64,000 bases of DNA from Paracyclopina nana (Eukaryota; Arthropoda; Copepoda; Cyclopoida; Cyclopettidae), in assembly GCA_019096065.1 (NCBI GenBank), contig JAGUCH010000001.1, positions 4,898,001 to 4,962,000 of the forward strand, in the 5' to 3' direction. The notes below the pieces were generated by a model. That model did not search any database, had not been told where the DNA came from, and worked only from the letters and a program-made list of their open reading frames with translations. Every line of letters begins with the position of its first letter. Positions within the stretch are counted from its first letter, which is position 1. Position numbers and translations under genes: made by a program. Below, piece after piece: positions 39,601-52,100 of the stretch.

Positions 39601-40080
39601 AATGCCATTGAGGCAGGCATTGACAAGGAGATTGAACAGCTGCACCGGCTTGAATTGGAGAGGAAATTTGGCGTTAAATCGTCACGTCCAAACACAGCCC
39701 AAAAGGTGGACGTTGAAGAGGAAGATGTTCCACCACCCCCGCCGACTCAAGGAGCTCTTGCTATGTAAAATCCTCTATTTTTTCAAGGAAAATTTGTATG
39801 AAGGAAAAATCACATTTTCAGGGTCCAGCTTAGAGTCGACAAAATGGAGGCTACGATGGGAGTAATCGCACAAAAGGTGAACGCAGTGCTCACTAAATTG
39901 GACATGATGGAAGACAGCAGCCGAAAATTGAGTGCTAAAGTTAGAGAAATAACTAGTGCTTCAGGTAATTTTGACCTGTGAATATTTTCCCTCCAAAATT
40001 GCACATAATTTGCAGGAGGAGACGAAGAAAAGCGGCAGCAAATGCAGGACCTGATTGATGAGCAGCTGGCAGAAGAATAA
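36603..40080 (+). CDS. PKD2: Polycystin-2 (TRPP) cation channel
   Basis: Tetrameric Ca2+-permeable channel of ciliary and ER membranes, often partnered by polycystin-1. Seventeen exons: 36603-36627, 36689-37078, 37137-37247, 37309-37412, 37462-37701, 37752-37900, 37964-38122, 38180-38283, 38343-38467, 38524-38754, 38816-38905, 38962-39114, 39168-39245, 39313-39458, 39516-39764, 39822-39964 and 40016-40080. All phases close to 853 aa (human 968). TM1 ([12 protein letters not shown]) is followed by the large polycystin/TOP domain ([27 protein letters not shown]). TM2-TM6 follow ([29 protein letters not shown]). The pore helix and filter are FRLILGD, about 592-597. An EF-hand-like loop [12 protein letters not shown] is near 718 and a C-terminal coiled coil ends the protein. 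The N-terminus is short and Lys/Glu-rich. Introns are 50-65 bp. Confidence 0.97.
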
Positions 40081-40124
40081 ATTAGAGCGGGAAACTTAAA
40101 AAAAAATGAAAATTATAATATGAC

Positions 40125-40130
40125 AATAAA
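40125..40130 (+). terminator. Poly(A) signal AATAAA of PKD2
   Basis: AATAAA 44 nt after the PKD2 stop codon. Confidence 0.6.
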
Positions 40131-40195
40131 CTAGCAGCTGTTCAAATGGATGTTGATTCTTTAAAGTGTGCTTACCTAGTTCTTTTTTGATTCAG

Positions 40196-40351
40196 AAAGC
40201 CAAGTCCGGAATTCTGCTTAAAGTTGCGCGATCCTCCAGCTCAAGTTCCGCTTATTTCCATTCTAGAATTGACAAAAGTGACATAACAATAACAAATGCA
40301 AGTAGCACGCCTAGCGGACGGAAAGTTGAAACTTTTGGGATTAGGGAGTAG
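40196..40351 (+). other. Orphan exon-like ORF downstream of PKD2
   Basis: A pyrimidine-rich acceptor (TTCTTTTTTGATTCAG) is followed by 51 open codons and a stop, with protein-like content (KAKSGILLKVARSSSSSS, then SDITITNASSTPSGRKVETF). It needs a phase-0 donor upstream, but the last PKD2 exons end in phase 2 or 1, so it does not join them directly. It may be an alternative PKD2 terminal exon after exon skipping, or a chance frame. Confidence 0.25.
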
Positions 40352-41452
40352 TCGATTCAAAATTCAGTGCTACCAGATAAAATATTCACTGGTTTGTTTT
40401 GCTAAAAAAATACTGAGATGAATGCTTATTTTGAAAAAGAATGCCCGATTTTGCTGCTCGAAAGTGATAACTCTTTCTTGAATAAACAAACAAGTGCGCC
40501 GGAATTTTGGATCGTTTGCATCGTCTATCAGGAAAAGGATTAAAAAAGACCGATCTTAGGACAATTTTTGTTTTCATTAGCTATTTTTGTAGTTTCTTGT
40601 CGGCTACAAGTTCTCTTACATTTAGAAAATTTTGAAAAATAATAGAGCAAGTTTTTTGGCACGCTAAATGAGAAGTCTGCAGATTATTTTGATTCTTGGT
40701 TTTGTATTTAAGCCTCATAAAAAGTAGCACGGTTGTGTAAACAAATCCCAAGTATTGCTTCAGTGATGTCACTTGATGGCGTATCAATGTTATGATACTT
40801 TTGTCTATAATCTCGAGTGGAGTTGCTTCTCCCGTTCCTATGGGCTATGACTATCTCTTGCGCCGCACAAAATGGTTCTTGTTTTTATAAGCCATCAAAT
40901 TTTGCGAAATCTGTAGGCAAAAAATTAACCGTCACATTTCACTAACCCCATTTTCTTCAACACCCCTCAAATAGACTCAGATGAGTGAGATATAGTGATG
41001 GAACGAGTTTCAGCTATTATTATCAATATTGTTGAAAACGTAAATGGCCATACTATGTCGAAATTTGCCAGACATTGATGTATAAAAAATATCACCGACC
41101 AATCTGGCAACTTTCTTTTTCAAAACAATTTTCAGCGAAACCAGAAATATTCATTTGGAAGCTGGCCCGTTCAGAATATCGGCCAAAAGTAGAAGCATTT
41201 GGCGTAAAACTCAATAAGTTCTCCGGTGGATGAACTCTAGTTTTTGTCTTGTGAAAATGCCGAAATAACACAAATAAGTGCACGCCTATTACGTCAGTCG
41301 CCGTAGTCGGATTTTTTCGGAATTTGTCATGAACTGGCAGCATCAATTTTAATTGTGAAAAAGGCCGTGTGTTTGATTTGGTGAACCAGTGGTGGAAGCC
41401 TTTGCGGGAAGGTCGTTGAGAAAATGGTGTTTCGCGGTTTTGCGCGAAGAAC

Positions 41453-41652
41453 ATGACCTTTCCGAAAGTCGGCTGGATCACGGGCGAAAAGCGGCTCGAG
41501 AAAATAGAAAGCCAAAAGCTCGTTGAGGACTCCTCGCAAGGACCAATGCCTCTCGACGGCTCCTACTATTTTAGTTCCAATTCTTCCCTCGGTGCTCAAC
41601 ATCATCATCGCCATCTCATTTGACTGGAATCAGCTTTGTTAATGGAAGTTAG
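41453..41652 (+). other. Possible 5' exon with short ORF and strong donor
   Basis: A CpG-richer island in AT-rich DNA. ATG at 41453 opens 56 codons (MTFPKVGWITGEKRLEKIES onward) to TGA at 41621. The stretch ends at a consensus donor (TTAGG|GTAAGC, 41652/41653). It could be a leader exon of the glutamate receptor gene 7.5 kb downstream with an upstream ORF, or a small gene. No family was recognised. Confidence 0.25.
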
Positions 41653-44600
41653 GGTAAGCTTTCTAAAACTCTCTTAATGTCGAATTTCATGAGATGTACT
41701 ATATTCTTATAAGATGTATTTGAAAGCCCTCATTTGCCTTGCTTAATCAACAGTATCAAAACAAAGACTTCCATCCCATCTACCGACATTTTTGAAGAAA
41801 TACTTGGGAGTTGAAGTCATAATCAAGTTTCAATTCCATGAGTCGAGACACTTTTTTTAGGGCGAGTTTTCATTTACTTAAGTTTAAGGTCAGGACTGTA
41901 ACATCTTGATTTTAATTTACTTATGGTTGTTATAGATTTAAAACCACTTAATGTTAGCGTCATGAACTATTACTCGAGCTGCAGAAACGCTTTCTCCATC
42001 AATGTCAGATGAAAATCCCTGTGGTTACCCTAAAAGGCCGTTGGGATAGCCCTACATCAATGTTATTGTTATGATACTAATGTGAATGAATTTCGAATTG
42101 GCTCTTTTCACAAGGCATTCAATAATTTTATACATACGAGAGAAAGCAAAGCAATCAGTTATTTTATGATTTCTAAATGTCAACTTCATTCCTAGTTGAG
42201 AAATTTTGCTTTAGATCATGTCGAATAATAAGCTAAATATTGAAGAAAACCTCAAAAGTAGGAGAGCTGGCAAGCATCCATAGTAGTGCTTATATCCATC
42301 TGCGACTGACCTTGTGTGTACATAGTATGGCTGTGGTAGTTGGTTTTAATAGAGAGGTATCATATTTGGCAGCTATTATGCTAAGTATTCGCTTATGTAT
42401 TCACTATTACTATCTTGTGTGTCCTCTGGATTACAGAAGCCTCCGTCTCATTCATCCGCAAATCCTTTGATCATCTCGTCGCTTTTTCTGAATTAATGTC
42501 GGGCTTTTTGCATATCTGCAAGTCATGAGGCTGTTGTCGTGTGCGCGAAAAAAAAATTGCAACCACTACTTTCCTCCCTCTTGGCTATTGACCCAGATTT
42601 TTGGCCAAGATGATTTTTTTGCATCTATTCAAGTCGCGGTTTATGGCCAATAAAAACATTGCTCTTGGCTTTCCAGACATTTCCCACCATGTCAAAAGTT
42701 TTGACTGATTCAGGATCAGTTGCCTTATTGGGACCATGACTCCCATATTTTATTGGTTTTCTTCTCAATTTCCTTCTGCTTTTTCTGCTGCCACTTTCCC
42801 AAGGAGAATGCTCGCTACTACAATAAGGCTTGCCATTTTTTGGAGGAAACAGCATGCGCGCATCATATTTAACATGCGCTACAGGAAGATTACAATTCTT
42901 TAATGGCATTTGGATCTCAGAATGAATGTATTTGCTCACATGTAGCGAGCATTCGTCGTATCGGTAGGGGCTTCGTACCATGAATGGGAACTAGCATTAG
43001 CCTCGCAGAAAAAGGCTTAGCTCGGAAATCAGAGGAGCGCCTTCTCGTGGCTGTGCAAGATAGGAGCGACGACCTGAGGGATCTTTTGAACTGATCAGAA
43101 GCAAATTGGATAGACAATGAGGGAAGGATGTGAGTGGCTCTCGGGGATCCAATAATGCTGCTTCTTTGGGCATTAAAGGTCGTCGCGCGAAAACAGGTCA
43201 CCTCTAATAGTGAGGTGAAAGTGGAGGCAACTTTTGGAATCAGTGGAAAATTACGCATGCATGACTGAATCTTTCCCAACCAACCTCACTTAAAAATGGA
43301 AATGCTAGTCTTTTTGTGCATGTTTCACATTCCGTCAAATGCCAGCAAGCGGAAGGGGAATTCACAAATCCGGCAAGAGAAGGAGAAAAAACTTCTTCTC
43401 ATGCTCATGGAAACGTAAAAATTTTTCAGTTCAACGTCAAAATCATGCACCCATTGACCGTATATCGCTCTAGCATTTCTGGCATTTTTCCTTCCCACTT
43501 TTGTACGAGCATCACCATTTGCTGATCTGTTTTGTCATGTTGCGTATTCATCATTGCCACGTGAAGTGAAAATTCTGCCATTGTGTAGAATGATGGCTCC
43601 ATAAATAATGTCCCACTCAGCGAGCATTTCCGATGTGACCATCAAGTGATAAGGAGGGCTAAAGAAGGAGATAATGATTGGTGGTAGCATTCGGAGATGT
43701 TTTTCGAGCATGGGAAAGCACCTCAATATAAAGCTCATTTGCCCATTAATCCCATACTTGATGTGCGTCCCATGGGACAAATTAATCGCATATCCGTCTA
43801 ATTAGCGTCGTCTACTGGGCATAATTTTATTCAAATCGTTCCTCATAATGCTGGAACAAAGAGGCCTCAACTTCGAGATCCATGGTCACAGGAAATGATA
43901 ATGATGATGTACCATGTAGTCGTTTTCTAGCTGTGTTCAACATCGTTTGACTTCTCCATGTGAGAATCATCCATGAAAATGGGCACAAACTCCCCCGAAA
44001 CCAGATTAGAAGACGAAGCTTGGTTATTTGTGGCAGCATGTTTTTTGAGGTAAAACAATTTTCCGGTCAAGCTATGTGTTTTTTGGTAGTTTCTTCCTAA
44101 AGCAATTTGTACCCATAACTGTATGTAGTCGCAGCTAGAAACCCTCTTAACAGGATTTGTAGTTGTTGTTGCAGCAGTCAAACAAATAGTACATCGTTCG
44201 TCGTGGTTTCTTCCCAGATTTCTTGTTATTATGCTCCCATGAGCTTTCTCAAATACAACATATCTGTTCCACTCCGCATGATAATTTGTAGTATTTGTTA
44301 CAACTGGTCAAATTACTACCCATAACCATGGAGCTGAAAAAAAGGGTAGGTTTTGTCGGTGTAACGTTTGCAGCGATCCTAACAGGCCTTGCAATGCAAA
44401 GTACAACGAAAGATTGACTGGTATATTATGCATTTACCGCGATACATCTAAGCTTACATTTGTAATCATGGAGGTCAATACTCCGGGACACAATACAAAG
44501 TATGATTGTCCTTGCGGCCATACATGCGTGTATTTTGTGACCATTGGTGCATTACATCTCTACATAGATCATTCATATTTCTGCAAGTAACCTGTAGAAC

Positions 44601-45779
44601 GCCAACAGAAGTGTATCCATCTAGCCTAGCATGTTGTGTTTGATGATGGTGCACTTTTTCCAAGCTATAGACTGCAATCATGATATTATTTATGGTTCTT
44701 TCTCTCTTTGCCCAATAACAACAACAACACAAGATGGAAATTAGGCTGGGCACAACACAACAGCAAAGTCTTAACCCAGATCTCTTCTTTTTATTTTATT
44801 TTACTCACATTCCCCACATTGCATTGAGGAGAAAAATCTTAGTGTCCCTTATGGCCATGCATTGCAAGAGCCTCTTATAAAGTTAGGCATGGACCGAACA
44901 TTTTTAACACATATCACCGCTGAAATACTTTTTCAAGTTTTCTGAGTTACCTCAATTATAATTCAATTAATGTAAAGCAAATTCAAAACAAATCCTCAGG
45001 AGTGGAGTAAGAAATAGGCATTTTGCTTTAGCTTTTTGGCGGAACTGAAACAATCTGCAAATGGAGTGTGCAAAAAAGTATATATCTCCTACCATCATAA
45101 TCCTGTTTACGATTTACGATTATCGGTGCATCACTACATTCATGGCGCAAGTACTCCATTTTTTCTGTTTTTGGCATGAGGAGCTGAGCTCTACTGCAAC
45201 ATGAGGAAATTCTAGACCTAGCATGGAAGGAGGCTCTCAAAAGTACAGCATTAAATATTTAGCAACACCTCCAAACTGAAAGAAATTGCCAAATCTCGGG
45301 CAGCTAATTACAGAAGTTGGAAGCCCCTGTTGTTGAAAAAAGTGCAATTTCCGTGTGTGCAATGCCATGCAGTCAAGATTTCAGCAAGGCTTAGTTGGAG
45401 CTGAGCTACCCCTTTTTAGAGTTGCTCGATTCAGGAAATTCTTGATTGCTTCTGCACCAAGCATGCCGGAAAGCCATTCCGAACGTTGCGGAAAAATATC
45501 ATCTTGCTTATATTCTTGTAAACCAGTTGTTGAAAAATCACGTCTCAAATGCAGCCGATACACCAGTTTTTGTATTTTTCTTGCGCTTTTTCGTGACTTC
45601 ACGCTAATAGGCTCAGACACTATGACGTGAGATAAAATCAAATGCCTGCTTACTCGCCGAATTGCGAAGTCACTCTCTCGGCTATTTTTTGCGCCATGCC
45701 CATTTATACGAATAATTGAAGCCATGCTACCCGAAAAGCGTGTAACAAGAATACTTGCACTACGTTGCGTGTGGCCTTA
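41653..45779. other. Sparse intergenic DNA
   Basis: About 4 kb with only short, unsupported frames. The one I would look at again is plus 42984-43094, 36 codons beginning MGTSISLAEKGLARK and continuing LLVAVQDRSDDLRDLL. That resembles a myristoylated, ankyrin-like N-terminus, but it ends in a stop with no good donor. Confidence 0.3.
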
Positions 45780-46334
45780 ATTGGGCTTTGCTTACGGAGG
45801 CTCTGTTAGTAATGATTTTTGCCGCTAGGAGGAGCTAATGATAGCCCAGCTAATAGCAGCGTAGGCTAAGCGGGCTGAAAATTGAATTTCGATCTGTTTC
45901 TGTTTGCACCTGCTCCGCTACAAGCCCCGATCTAAAAAAATTGAACCTCCGATCAATTTTTAAAGTCAACAGATTTGGTATATTTCAACTAATTTACAAA
46001 TATTTTAGTCTTCTAACTTTTTAAAAGTAAGATTTAATCCAGTTTTGTTGCCATTTTATAGGCACAGTGAGTAATAATTGTGTGCTTTGCAGGACAATTT
46101 GCCCAAGAAAAGCAAGCTTGATACACGGTGGAGCTTCTTGGAAAAGGCAGAAAATCTCTCGTTTCTTGACAAGAACGCCAAAATATTTCGTTTTTAAGAG
46201 TCAAAAAGCCAAATGATAACGATTATGCGACGAACTAGTTGAAGCGACCTTGAAAAAGAATCGGAGGTTACTCCTAATGCCATCTTTTTTACCTTATTGG
46301 GAAAAATGTAACTACACCGTGAGCAAAGCCCAAT
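45780..46334. mobile_element. Putative 555-bp TIR element with TA flanks
   Basis: Left end ATTGGGCTTTGCTTACGGAG and the reverse complement of the right end ATTGGGCTTTGCTCACGGTG match at 18 of 20 bases. Each end is directly flanked by TA (45778-45779; 46335-46336). No transposase frame is inside. This fits a non-autonomous Tc1/mariner-like MITE. Confidence 0.5.
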
Positions 46335-49139
46335 TACTCGAAAAATCATTAGAAGTGTGACCAAGAGGCCATAACTTTAAAGTTTATGGTTATGAAGAGC
46401 AACTTTTCACACCATTTCGAGTTGACGTCGTGAAGCAACTTGCTAAGCCACTTAAACGACCCTCGTCATGTAGCTCGTAACATAATTAAATTGCATTTTA
46501 TTAGGTTTTGCGTTGGGCTGAAAAAGCACAGCTTTCGCTCTCTTTCGCAAAATTCAGCAGGTTGACACATTCTGTGATCGCTGTCTTTGTGGCTAAATTG
46601 CACTGAAGTGGATCAACTATTCCATGATAGTGTGAACTCGAAACTTTCTTGAGTGGGAAACTCAAACTTTAGCTCAAGCACAAATGCAAAAGCCTCTTTG
46701 AATACAGCGGCACAGTGGGGCTACATTCCTCTCTGCCAGTCAATAAACACAAAATGTCGCCAATCATGTTGTGTAAGTCTCTGCTTCTGATAAACAAATT
46801 AATTCAAAACTCAAAAGGATCTTCTTGTCTAGCATCAAGGCCTCCGAAGATGTGCAAAAAGCATTTTGTATGAGAGCGCACTCCTGCTGCAGCGTCCTTT
46901 CATGGATGCAAATACATTTAAAGCATGTGTATTATCATTCTTAGCGCACAGTGGGCTAAGATGCATGCACTCACGTAACAAAGGAGCAGATAAAAGGCTG
47001 CTAAAGCAGCTCTTAAATTAGCGCACTCGTAATGTTCCAATATTTAAGTCTTGGCTTAGTGTTGCCATTGAATTCAATTATTCGATTTGATCGCTCGTTA
47101 TTCCTCGATTGTGTTTCCCCCTAGAGTGGATCAGTGGAAGCGGATAGGAATCTTCTCAGAAATTGAAGATGCACCTTCGTAGCACAATTCACTTTATAAA
47201 TAGCATGTACCATAAAAGTAAGCAATGTCACAGCAGTGATGGATGAGATAGGTAGTAGTACATATACATAAACATGCACAGAGTAAACTAGCAAAGATAC
47301 AACAATAAAAAATGAATGGACCGAATTCAATTAGATTCGCTCACTATTGTTAAAAATGCCAGAATAGTTGCATCATGAAAAGCAGGGCCATTTTGAAGTG
47401 CTGGTAAAGCATCCCCTTGTTTGCGGCATTTTTATATCTTTTTACAACTGTGTCGTTAGCTTGAGTGCATTGCAAAAAAGCCCCTCTCATTGTATTTGAT
47501 ACACTTCAAACGGGGGCCACCATGTATCACTTCTTGCTTATATGTCTATTCTGAAAAAAATGAGTGTGTTTTGTCATCAGATTTGGATCCGATTCTTCAG
47601 ATCGAGGTAAATATCTTGAATTTGCTGAATGGTGCTTCTCCCCTCGCGAGTAATTTATGAGAAATGTCAAAAATGCCAAGCAAATAAAAGCCTTGACCCA
47701 TGAACTGTGCGCGCAGAATGGGCAGGTTGGGATCGTGCCAGGAAAAGTCAGAGATACCATTTATCATATTGGTGAATAATCGGCATACCACATCTTGCTC
47801 GAACCCATTACTCATGTCCAAATGTCCTCCCATTCAATGAATGGACAAAACATGTTCACAGTACTGCGGTACAATTGGTTTTCATCCGACTCCTCACATT
47901 CGACGCTCTGATTTGATTGATGGCACTTGATTTTTCCGAGTAAAAACTCTGGATGTCTTACAAAGTAGGAAAGGAGGAGTAAAATTCTTTGAAGCTCGGC
48001 CATAAGTCTAGTCAACGCTAGGAGGACTCATTTTGTATATAGTAGCAGTGGAAAGTTTCGACTTTGGACTGTCTTTTTTGCAGAAAAAGTTTTGCTGTAG
48101 AAATAGTTGAGTGGGAGGACAGACTGGCACTTAATTGCCTGAAGCCACTCAAATCCTCTTGATTTGTACCACCACCAGCACAAGTGTACCACCACCAACT
48201 TTTGCGCAAGATTTACCAACTTAAAATATGCTTGGAGCTTTCTCACTCTTACAATTTCCGCAAGTGTCAGGCCAATGTGCAGTCGTGATGATGATATGAC
48301 CTTTGCATTGCCAAGAATTTGGCATCATTACTTTCAGCGTGTTTTCTTCATTAATCCCCATATCTAGTGCCTGCATCATTGGTTAGCTTGGGCTGGCAAT
48401 AAGCAAGGCTTTTATCTAGTTTTCGTGAGTCTTTTTAGGTTTCAGTCCTGACATCAGATATCACTACCGAGGTTCACGTGCGTAGAACAACGCTGAGTCA
48501 TCTCTTGTGTTAAGCCTAGTTTTCTCTCCACTTTTTGAACCAGTATGCAGTAGCTTGTTATACTTTTAGTTGCCATCTTGATTGCCCGAAGGCATGCTTT
48601 CCGAAGTTGCTGACTACAAAAGTTAAAGCCAAAATTGAGTTCTGATGATGACGATGATGGTGCTTACCTCGGTGCTGTAATAGTTTGGCAAAATGATAAC
48701 ATGTAGTATGCGCTATGAACTGCTTTTCCCTCGCCTTAGTCTAGATACATTCAGATACATTTTGGGCATAATAGCAGTAATCTTCATCCATCTTACCGTG
48801 TTTGTGATGCTAAAAAGAAAGCTCATAAGTAGATGGATTTGCGTCGCGCGTGACATACTAAGGTTTTCCGTATAGTAATTATTACACCCATATTTAAAAA
48901 TGAAGCATTACTGGAAAAATATCTTTTGACTAATTGTATTTTTTGCAGACTTGAATTGATCATGTGCCAAAGCAGTTTGCCACAATCTCGAGCAATATGA
49001 GATTCTCGATCGACCATGACATAAAAAGGCCAAAAGCGGAATTGTGCCAAAAAATGAACAAATAAAAGGGCAAAGAGGAGAGACATCTAGAGGAGTGGAC
49101 TGTGATACTTACAAATGGGAAAATAGTACGTAGACTAAA
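46335..49139. other. Intergenic DNA upstream of the glutamate receptor gene
   Basis: AT-rich. Minus-strand frames around 48015-47560 (for example NGISDFSWHDPNLPILRAQF) look faintly protein-like but are broken between frames and have no recognised family. The receptor promoter probably lies in the last kilobase unless a leader exon is further upstream. Confidence 0.3.
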
Positions 49140-52100
49140 ATGGCGCCCCAAAACCGACAACAGATGTTTCTTCTTGGCGTGTTCACGATCATAGTAATGA
49201 TAACAACCATTGGACAGCAGGCAGAAGCATTACCAGACATCATCAAAATAGGTAAATATTAACAGCACAAAAATTGACCAAAAATTATTGAGGGGAATGT
49301 TATTAGAGAGGGTTGTGACAGTTTCACGCTCACTTTTCCCGCACGCTCTACGGTGGAAAAGTCAAGGCAGTCTTTTATGGACCCTTATAAGTGTCATTTT
49401 TTTCGGCACGAGATGGGTTGCGTGGTGGGGAATCTCATAAAATTGGCTGGTATGAAAAATTCGTTTTCCAGCTCACATAGATATTATTACAATAGTAGCT
49501 TGTGGAACATTTCCTCTTGCCAGTTGGCAAGGTGTCAAAAAGGTCCTTTCATATTTCCTGTAGCTATTTTATTATCAAAGCCACAGGCCAAACACATGGC
49601 TTGAATGAACTGCGCCATAATGAAATCAAGTGGGGGGAAACTTGTGGACATTTAAAGCAGAATTTGCATCATCGTTTGCGGGTTTCTTTTTAATAATTTA
49701 CGTGCCACGGCGAGCGAAAAGTTAGCCAAATATATCAGGCTTGAGTTCCCATTAAAGTTGGATTCAAAGGCATTGGGAAAGCTTGTCAAAATTCGAGCTA
49801 CCTTGGTAAAACTTCAGTGGTGAAAAGTTGGCAAGAAAACCATCCGAGTCATGGGAAATCATTTTCACTGGAATTCTGTCAATTCATTGCACATAGCTTT
49901 TGTCAGCTATGTCGAGTCAATAATGAAATACTAGTTTATTCATGATCCTGAGTTGGATGTTTTTTCATGGTCTGCCTAACCTCCCCATTTTCATAAAGAC
50001 CACCATTTCTTGTGGTTTGTGGAGGAAATATGCAATTTCACCACTCATGCGAGGAAACATGCAGATTTCTTTAGTTGTTCGGACTAAACAGTTCACTGAG
50101 TGAGAGGAGAATTCAAGTAAACGTTGACTGTTCTCTCTGCTAACCAAAGTGACAGGTAACAAGTGAAGAAAGCAAACAGCTAGAAAGTTGTCTATCTGGG
50201 TTTCAGAATCTTTAGCCTCTTACCTTCAAACCACCACCACCCCTCTTGCTTCAACATTTAGCCACTTGCACTCACATGAGGTGCTTTTTTACGCGTCCGT
50301 ATAAGTTCAAAAGACCCATTTGTTTAGCATATAATCTAAAATCCCTCCCTCTGGTAAAATAAAAAGATTTTATGCGGAAACCATGCAACGTGTATGAATA
50401 CGGCCAACTAAGTATTTTTCTCCATTTTTGTTTGCGTGTCCCTGCAGCAGCCTTTAATAGAGTTACCTGATGTAGTTAGGCATAAGGCAGTACACTCCTC
50501 AAAAAATACTAGTATTTTCCTTGGGTCGAAGCCTAAACAAGCTACTTTTATGATACTGTCATAAAAATATCCTTTCAAGATATTGTAATGGGATCCGAGC
50601 TGAACCAACATCTAAGAGAATACTTCTATGCATTTAAATGATCCCACTGATTTCTCGGCTATTCAACTTTGCCACTTACCAATTGGACCATTTACCGGCT
50701 TCTTGGCTAGAACTTATTCTTGCAGAGATATCTCTCTGCGTTATTATGGCCATTATTCCGTCGATCGGATAAGTTAGCAAGACACGCCCCTTTTCCAACC
50801 CAAATATCGTATTAAACAAACTCTAGCTCTTATGTTTTTGCCATGTAGAGCTGTGAGGAGTATAGGGACTCGGAGCACAGCACTGTGCACTAGATGGCGT
50901 TAAATTCAGATGGCTTGTCTTCACATTGGCGTGAGCGCAGATACCTCATCGACCATTTTGGATGAGAGTCGTTACCAGAATTTGAGCTCAATAAAAGTCC
51001 TAAAGAGCCAGCTTATTAACATAAAGCAGCCACTTTTATTGCTTACGCTGATCTGGTAGCTCTTTTAATTGATGCACTAGCAGGCCCAAAAGCAAGCCCT
51101 AACGCCAGCCTTAAAGTTGGCTAAAAGGTTGATTATTTAGCAAACAAGACCTTGCAAAATGGTAAGATGGTAACAAAATCATATTTTTGGGGAGCCAAAA
51201 ACAAATTGGGCTTGAAAAAAATGCCTCTTTTTTGAATAAATTAAGCAAAACTAAACATTTTGCCAGCTGAGAATTTACGCGCTGATCGCTGGGCGAAATA
51301 GGGACCGATTTCCAGTGCCCTTCAACGCAGAATTGAGGGAGCCTGGCTAATTTTCGAGAAACGATATGAGATAAAGGCTTAGTCTTTCGCAAGTTTTGTT
51401 AAGTCACGCTATTTAAATAGCTCATAACATAAAACGTATTTAAATAGCAGCTATTTAAATACATTCAGAGGCTATTTAAATACATTTTATGCTATGAGCT
51501 ATTTAAATAGCGTGACTATACAAAACTTGCGAAAGACTAAGCCAAAGGTAAGCTAAACTAGAGTGCATTGCACAGTGGACAAAAAAGCCGTTTTCGCGCT
51601 CACTAGAAATTCTGTCAAATCGCCAAATTCTCATTTCAAGACCAATTTTCTGCTTCTTATTTGAATGACTTCTAGGCTATTAATAGTTTCAAAATTAGTA
51701 GATATTGACAAATTAAGATGAAAATTTGCCTTAAAAATCCATTTTTCTCGGATAAAGTCCAATTTTGGAAAAATAGTAGAAGAGCCATTTTTGGCTATTT
51801 TCAGGCAGCCATAACTTTTGTTTGGAACCGAATGTAATCAAGATACTGCGACAAAAAAATAGCCAAGACACAATTTTAGGATAATCAATTGAAATTGGGC
51901 GCGGAAATTCGCGAAATGAGGAGCTATGATAGCCTGTTTTTAGCTTACGGCTATAAGAAAAAGATGCTATGTCAATTTCGCGACTTTTTTGGGATGAGCG
52001 TGAAAGCGGCATTTTTAACCACTGTGCATTGCAGAGAACGGAAAGCACAGGAAACGTATCTTGATCAGAATTTGCTTACGTCTTGGCTTACGTATGTCAT

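Noticed and set aside
42625-43279. Two overlapping 120-codon minus-strand frames
   Set aside because: Different frames, Arg/Ser-rich, no recognised family and no clear splice sites linking them.
43440-44181. Several minus-strand short frames that might be exons
   Set aside because: Junctions do not give a phase-consistent chain and no motif supports them.
47560-48250. Chain of minus-strand frames with protein-like pieces
   Set aside because: The frames change without usable splice sites and no domain was recognised; possibly remnant coding DNA.
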